From a virus, in the IMG/VR virus record IMGVR_UViG_3300027754_000186, positions 1 to 42,220 of that record: 42,220 nt of DNA; one strand, written 5' to 3'. Under the pieces are notes generated by a model. It had not been told where the DNA came from. It searched no databases and was given only the letters and a program-made list of their open reading frames with translations. This document shows, piece by piece, positions 38,361 through 42,220 of the stretch (positions are counted from its first letter, which is position 1; each line of letters starts with the position of its first letter). The position numbers and the translations under genes were made by a program.

Positions 38361-39599
38361 ATGGCTTGTCCCAATGTGTTTAATGCCTTTGCGGTGGCTA
38401 CGGAGTCGCTTGCACAGGATGTCTATAAGCGCGCGTCGTATCGTTCGATGTGGCTCAACCTCATCGAGCGCGGCGAGTATCCGCAGGGCACTGGTTTGAT
38501 CCAGACCTCGTTCACCACGACCAGCATCGAGCCGACTGCGGCTGAGACTTGGGCGGCAATCACGCTTGCTGATGGTGCTGGTACCAATGCTTGCGATGTC
38601 ACGTACAACGACGTTCCAGTTGGTTACAACGCGGTCACCTGGGGGCCTGAGCGTTTCGCGCTCAAGGGTCCGTTGCTGTGTAAGGACGACCTGACTTTCG
38701 ACCATCGTGTCGAGGCGTTCCTGCGTGTGTATCTTGAGAAGCTGTCCATCCGCGCGCAGCGTTCTTGGGAGACTCGGTATCAGAATATCTTCGCGAAGTA
38801 TGCCATCAAGGCGATTGCGGATTCGAGCTTCACGCAGACTGAAACGATTCCTGCCGGCGTGAACGAGTTCCCGTGGATTGATGGTGTTAGCTCGGGTCAG
38901 GCATTGAATCAGTCCACGTCGGAGTTGACCCAGGAGATGCTGGATGTGGCGGCGGCGACGCTCATCCGCAATGGCGCGACGAATCCTGATAGTTCTGGGT
39001 TCATCTCGTACAGCAGCGATGGTCCTGTGTTCCCGTTGTACATCGGGTTGGAGGCGTCGCAGCGCATCGCGCAGAACAATCCTGCGTTCCGTTCCGACCT
39101 CAACATCGCGGATACCGGATCTGGCGAAGGATCGACGTTGCTGAAGCGCATCGGTGCGAACCGGGTCATCAAGAACTTCCGGCATGTGCCGAATCTGTTC
39201 CCGCCCCGGTTCAGCTATTCCGGTGGCAAGTACACGCTCGTCCAGCCGTTCACTAGTGCGAGCGGCACGAAGGGTACTGTGTTCAGTGTCAATCCGACCT
39301 GGACGACTGCTGCGTACGAAGGTGCGTTCATCGTCACTCCGTACGTGTTCAAGAGTCACATCGTGCGGCCTGTGAACCGAGTCGGTGACTTGGCTTGGAT
39401 GCCGACCAACTACATGGGCGAGTGGCAGTGGGTGACCGGTGCGTACAAGCTCAGTGTTGATTGCGCTGACCCGCTCGACAAGAAGGGCCAGCATTACGCG
39501 GAGTTCATGCACGCTCCTGAGCCGATCTTCACGAACCAGGGCATGACGATCATCTTCCGTCGTTGCACAGGCGCGCTGACCCAGATCATCTGCTCGTAA
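38361..39599 (+). CDS. Major capsid protein (probable)
   Basis: 412 residues, the size of a HK97-type major capsid protein. It starts MACPNVFNAFAVATESLAQD; a long helix follows (VEAFLRVYLEKLSIRAQRSW, the likely spine helix), then beta-rich segments including YIGLEASQRIAQNNPAFRSD. Many Gly/Thr/Val strands and a compact C-terminus ending LTQIICS fit a coat protein. Supporting context: it stands alone after the small terminase with its own leader and a strong terminator, implying high expression. No scaffold or protease is recognised next to it. Confidence 0.7.
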   Translation: MACPNVFNAFAVATESLAQDVYKRASYRSMWLNLIERGEYPQGTGLIQTSFTTTSIEPTAAETWAAITLADGAGTNACDVTYNDVPVGYNAVTWGPERFALKGPLLCKDDLTFDHRVEAFLRVYLEKLSIRAQRSWETRYQNIFAKYAIKAIADSSFTQTETIPAGVNEFPWIDGVSSGQALNQSTSELTQEMLDVAAATLIRNGATNPDSSGFISYSSDGPVFPLYIGLEASQRIAQNNPAFRSDLNIADTGSGEGSTLLKRIGANRVIKNFRHVPNLFPPRFSYSGGKYTLVQPFTSASGTKGTVFSVNPTWTTAAYEGAFIVTPYVFKSHIVRPVNRVGDLAWMPTNYMGEWQWVTGAYKLSVDCADPLDKKGQHYAEFMHAPEPIFTNQGMTIIFRRCTGALTQIICS

Positions 39600-39624
39600 T
39601 CGGAACGGTATTGTTTGACACAGC

Positions 39625-39658
39625 CCATCATTGGCCGAAAGGCTGGTGGTGGGTTTTT
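39625..39658 (+). terminator. Rho-independent terminator after the capsid gene
   Basis: CCATCATTGGCC pairs over 12 positions (four of them G-U) with GGCTGGTGGTGG around a GAAA tetraloop, followed by GTTTTT. It lies 26 bases after the capsid stop and before the next gene, so it probably trims readthrough and sets the capsid:fibre ratio. Confidence 0.85.
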
Positions 39659-39696
39659 CGTATTGACAAGATATTGCATGAAGCAATGCTTCGTTC

Positions 39697-39978
39697 ATGC
39701 CGAATTTTATTCTTCCGAAGGGTGTCGAGGTTCCCGAGAACCTGAAGGAGGGCGAGAAGTTTCAGACGATGGCGACCATCGTGTTGAAGAAGAACGGCAA
39801 GGCGATGTTGGTGGAGGTGGATGGCCAACCTCTTGCCGGTTACGAATCCAATGAGAGCGAAGCTGAAGGTGAAGGCAAGATGAAGGCGCATGGAGCGGAG
39901 GAGGGTGGTGAAGCGGCTCATGGAAAACAGGGATTCATTGCCGAGGTGATGCAGCGTGGTCGTGGTCCGATGGCCTGA
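39697..39978 (+). CDS. Small acidic virion-operon protein
   Basis: 93 residues: MPNFILPKGVEVPENLKEGE, then KFQTMATIVLKKNGKAMLVE and a Glu/Gly/Ala-rich region ending RGRGPMA. A short beta domain and a disordered acidic tail could be a head decoration, head-completion or assembly protein. Not recognised. It begins after the terminator and a second TATTGACA-like motif (39661-39672). Confidence 0.5.
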   Translation: MPNFILPKGVEVPENLKEGEKFQTMATIVLKKNGKAMLVEVDGQPLAGYESNESEAEGEGKMKAHGAEEGGEAAHGKQGFIAEVMQRGRGPMA

Positions 39979-39987
39979 TAAATCGAT

Positions 39988-40422
39988 ATGGCAAACATCA
40001 CATGCGACGAGGCGGAGACGCTGATCAACGAGATGGCGGCACTTGGATGCCGTTCTCCGCGTGAGCTTGAGTTGGCCAGGCTTGCTCTTGAGAATCGCAT
40101 CGCTGTTTATTTGCAGGGTGGTGGCGCGACGCGAGGAGCGTTCAGGAGCGTCACTACCACGGGCACGGTTGTCAGCGGCGATTATCTGCTCATCTGCGAC
40201 GCCACTGGAGGAGCAATCACGATGGTTCTTCCTCCTGCCGCTCTTGTTCCGGGTCGTATCTATGCTTTCAAGCGCATCAATGCCGGCGCGAACACGGTGA
40301 CGGTCGATGGATACGGGGCAGAAACCATCGATGGAGCGGCAACTCATGTTTTGACTCCGCAATGGAACGGAGCGGTGGTGATGTCGAACGGAGTCGCTTG
40401 GTTCAAGATCATCGCGAACTGA
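39988..40422 (+). CDS. Fibre/decoration protein with a shared N-terminal module
   Basis: 144 residues. The first ~38 residues (MANITCDEAETLINEMAALG then CRSPRELELARLALENR) form a helical module also present in the next gene. The C-terminal ~95 residues are beta-rich: VTTTGTVVSGDYLLICDATG and RIYAFKRINAGANTVTVDG, a pattern of repetitive phage fibre or spike decoration domains. It starts 9 bases after the previous stop. Likely a particle surface protein, with the helical part as attachment. Confidence 0.6.
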   Translation: MANITCDEAETLINEMAALGCRSPRELELARLALENRIAVYLQGGGATRGAFRSVTTTGTVVSGDYLLICDATGGAITMVLPPAALVPGRIYAFKRINAGANTVTVDGYGAETIDGAATHVLTPQWNGAVVMSNGVAWFKIIAN

Positions 40423-40423
40423 T

Positions 40424-40633
40424 ATGGCTAATCTTTCTTGCGCGGATGCTTTGACTTTGATCAACGAGGCTTATGGAGCTTCGTGCAAGAGTCCGCGTGA
40501 AAGGGTTCTGTTGGAGCTTGGCCTACTTTGGGAGGCATCGACTCTTGGTGGAACGGCGGACATCACTGCTGACAACACGGTTATCGATTCATCTTCGACA
40601 ATGATCACTGCGGACATGACGGAATTCATCTAA
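40424..40633 (+). CDS. Small protein sharing its N-terminal module with the preceding gene
   Basis: 69 residues. MANLSCADALTLINEAYGAS then CKSPRERVLLELGLLWEAS aligns with the start of the 144-residue gene, but the beta domain is replaced by a short Thr/Asp-rich tail (ADITADNTVIDSSSTMITAD). It starts 1 base after the previous stop. It may be a truncated duplicate that still occupies the same binding site on the particle. Confidence 0.6.
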   Translation: MANLSCADALTLINEAYGASCKSPRERVLLELGLLWEASTLGGTADITADNTVIDSSSTMITADMTEFI

Positions 40634-40637
40634 TTTT

Positions 40638-41798
40638 ATGGCAAAACAGACCATCAATATCGGTGCGGCTCCGAACGACGGGACGGGTACACCGTTGCGG
40701 ACGTCGTTTGATTACACCAACCAGAACTTCACCGAGTTGTACACGGCTCTTGGAGGGGGTGTCGGTCTTCCTGGTTCCACGACGCAGGTCATCTTCAATG
40801 ATGGCGGAACGAATCTGGCTGGTGACGCTGGGTTGACGTACAACAAAACTACCGATGCGTTGACTCTTTCCGGGCCGATGACGATGGCTAGTTCCAACGT
40901 CACGGGTGGCACTATTCCGGCAAATGGAACGTGGCTTCCTGCTGCGAACACGTTGGAATTTGCCGCCAATTCGCTCGCTCAGTATCGGATTGCGCCTCTT
41001 GGCGTGTTCAGTTGGTACGACGGCGCAGGCGGTACGCGGATGACGCTCAATTCAACTGGATTGGGTGTTGGAGTGAGTCCTGACTTCAAGTTGGTCGTAA
41101 ATGGGACACAAGCTATTCCCGCAACAAGCGGGTCAGCAACTGACAATGGTTCATTTCGCATTGGAGCGCTAGGGACTGGACTAGTCATAGATTCTGGAAC
41201 CTATGCGGTAGGGCCCTATTACGCATGGATACAGTCTCGTAATAGGTCAAATTACGCAACTAATCAGGACCTTGCATTGCAACCAAACGGAGGAAATTTA
41301 CTGGTTGGTACTCTTACAAACAACGCAAACGGTGGTGTTCTCCAGCTTAAATCGGGCATCACGTTCCCCGCTACCCAGGTTGCTGCGACCGACGTGAACA
41401 CTCTTGATGATTACGAAGAGGGTACGTTCACGCCGACCATTGTTGGAACAACGGCTGCTGGTGTTGGAGTTTATACGTCGCGATCTGGAGTCTATACTAA
41501 AATTGGGAACCGTGTTTTCTGCGAAATGTTCTTGTCCTGGACTGCTCATACTGGGACCGGGAATATGCAGATAGGTAATCTTCCGTTCACTAGCTCCGCT
41601 TCTGTTTTTTGTTCGTCGGCAAGCATCGGAGACACAAGCGGAATTACACTGACCGCAAGCAACACTTTGGGAGCAGTTATTGTTGCGAATAGCACAACAA
41701 TTGGATTCAGGCAGATTCCGGTTGGCGGCGGGAATAGCAATCCAGTCCCGATTGATGTCTCTGCCGATGTTACGTTGAGCATTTGTTACACCGTTTAA
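40638..41798 (+). CDS. Tail fibre protein
   Basis: 386 residues. The N-terminus INIGAAPNDGTGTPLRTSFD then YTNQNFTELYTALG is a well-known attachment motif of phage tail fibres. The middle is beta-rich with Thr/Gly/Asn repeats (NKTTDALTLSGPMTMASSNV), and the C-terminus (VNTLDDYEEGTFTPTIVGTT then GNRVFCEMFLSWTAH) is a typical fibre tip domain. It should bind host receptors or hold the tip. It begins 4 bases after the previous gene. The C-terminal part, about residues 255-386, may be exchangeable between phages. Confidence 0.8.
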   Translation: MAKQTINIGAAPNDGTGTPLRTSFDYTNQNFTELYTALGGGVGLPGSTTQVIFNDGGTNLAGDAGLTYNKTTDALTLSGPMTMASSNVTGGTIPANGTWLPAANTLEFAANSLAQYRIAPLGVFSWYDGAGGTRMTLNSTGLGVGVSPDFKLVVNGTQAIPATSGSATDNGSFRIGALGTGLVIDSGTYAVGPYYAWIQSRNRSNYATNQDLALQPNGGNLLVGTLTNNANGGVLQLKSGITFPATQVAATDVNTLDDYEEGTFTPTIVGTTAAGVGVYTSRSGVYTKIGNRVFCEMFLSWTAHTGTGNMQIGNLPFTSSASVFCSSASIGDTSGITLTASNTLGAVIVANSTTIGFRQIPVGGGNSNPVPIDVSADVTLSICYTV

Positions 41799-41804
41799 TC
41801 TTCT

Positions 41805-42182
41805 ATGACCACCACTATTTCAATCAACTGGATCATCAAACAGCTTTTGGTCCAAAAGACCGAGGCATCGTTGTCTGATGTTGTCATCACGGCGAACTGG
41901 AGTTGCCGTGGATCTGATGGTGCATTTAGTGCTGCTTTGACCGGATGCGTCTCGTTCGCTCCTCCGAGCGGCGATTTCACTCCGTACGACCAATTGACCG
42001 AGGCTCAAGTTCTTGGTTGGTGTTGGGACAACGGTGTTGATAAGGCGTCTGTCGAGGCGAGCGTGGAGAAAGAGATTGTTGACCAGGCCAATGCTCCGGT
42101 CGTGTCGCTTCCGCTTCCTTGGACGCCGGTTCCGGTTGTCATTGACGAGCCAATCATTGTTTCCGAAGCTCCTGTCGCATGA
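41805..42182 (+). CDS. Conserved phage protein (DUF7936-like)
   Basis: 125 residues: MTTTISINWIIKQLLVQKTE, then DVVITANWSCRGSDGAFSAA and PYDQLTEAQVLGWCWDNGVD. The W-x-C and ITAxW...G landmarks match a family found in fibre regions of many phages, often labelled DUF7936. It has a Pro/Val-rich C-terminus and is probably a virion-associated protein. Its TGA overlaps the next ATG (42179-42182). Confidence 0.65.
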   Translation: MTTTISINWIIKQLLVQKTEASLSDVVITANWSCRGSDGAFSAALTGCVSFAPPSGDFTPYDQLTEAQVLGWCWDNGVDKASVEASVEKEIVDQANAPVVSLPLPWTPVPVVIDEPIIVSEAPVA

Positions 42183-42220
42183 TCAAAATTGAACTGACGA
42201 CTGAACAAGCGAACGCACTG
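42179..42220 (+). CDS. Partial gene at right edge
   Basis: Fourteen codons remain: MIKIELTTEQANAL. The ATG overlaps the previous gene's TGA (ATGA). The LTTEQANAL segment resembles the start of small phage helical proteins, but too little is present to assign a family. Confidence 0.5.
   Translation, partial: MIKIELTTEQANAL

Noticed and set aside
38235-39698. A 487-codon open frame antisense to the capsid gene
   Set aside because: It is very rich in Arg, Leu, His and Asp, the usual composition of a frame opposite a highly biased coding gene. It has no domain, crosses the capsid leader and terminator, and has no support from overlaps.
1-42220. tRNA or rRNA genes
   Set aside because: The gaps between genes are short and none shows a cloverleaf-like set of stems or a recognisable rRNA segment.

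Overview
This window is most of, or possibly all of, the genome of a tailed double-stranded DNA bacteriophage (Caudoviricetes). It carries both terminase subunits (the small one tentative), a portal, a probable major capsid protein, tail and fibre proteins, three large ejection-type virion proteins, and a compact replication and recombination operon. No integrase, rRNA or tRNA was seen. The short-tailed (podovirus) lifestyle is inferred: there is no tape measure or sheath gene, and three consecutive large alanine/glutamine-rich genes look like internal (ejected) virion proteins. The host is not identified. Many genes begin after an AT-rich leader with no clear Shine-Dalgarno sequence, which would suit a host that relies little on that signal (such as Bacteroidota or Verrucomicrobiota), but this is a weak inference.

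Layout. (1) 1-7250, leftward: large terminase, a Cys-rich protein, portal, then a sugar-modification cassette (two glycosyltransferases, two methyltransferases, a coiled-coil protein cut by the window edge). Nearly all are joined by 4-base start/stop overlaps. (2) 7305-19280, rightward: collagen-like fibre, propeller-like tail protein, collar-type protein, possible adaptor, a citrate-synthase-fold protein, a sulfotransferase-like protein, three ejection-type proteins and three small basic proteins. (3) 19285-37283, leftward: DNA methyltransferase, primase-helicase, RuvC-like nuclease, SSB, an intein-containing helicase, ThyX, a second ssDNA-binding-type protein, RecE-like exonuclease, annealing protein, HTH protein, then a run of small accessory genes with a cytosine methyltransferase and a probable secreted muramidase. 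A duplicated promoter-like element lies at 31743-31831. (4) 37549-42220, rightward: probable small terminase, major capsid protein, terminator, and a second set of fibre and decoration genes running off the right edge.

How it fits together. The leftward block 3 makes and recombines DNA: thymidylate supply, primase-helicase, SSB, exonuclease plus annealing protein, and resolvase. Blocks 1, 2 and 4 package DNA and build the particle. The packaging genes are split: small terminase and capsid are read rightward, large terminase and portal leftward.

The most unusual features are: a helicase whose DExH box is interrupted by an intein, with a complete homing endonuclease gene written inside the intein on the same strand but in another reading frame; a citrate-synthase-fold protein in the virion operon that has lost two of three catalytic residues; a 47-base-period duplicated promoter; and several very small genes (42-52 codons) recognised by exact start/stop overlaps.
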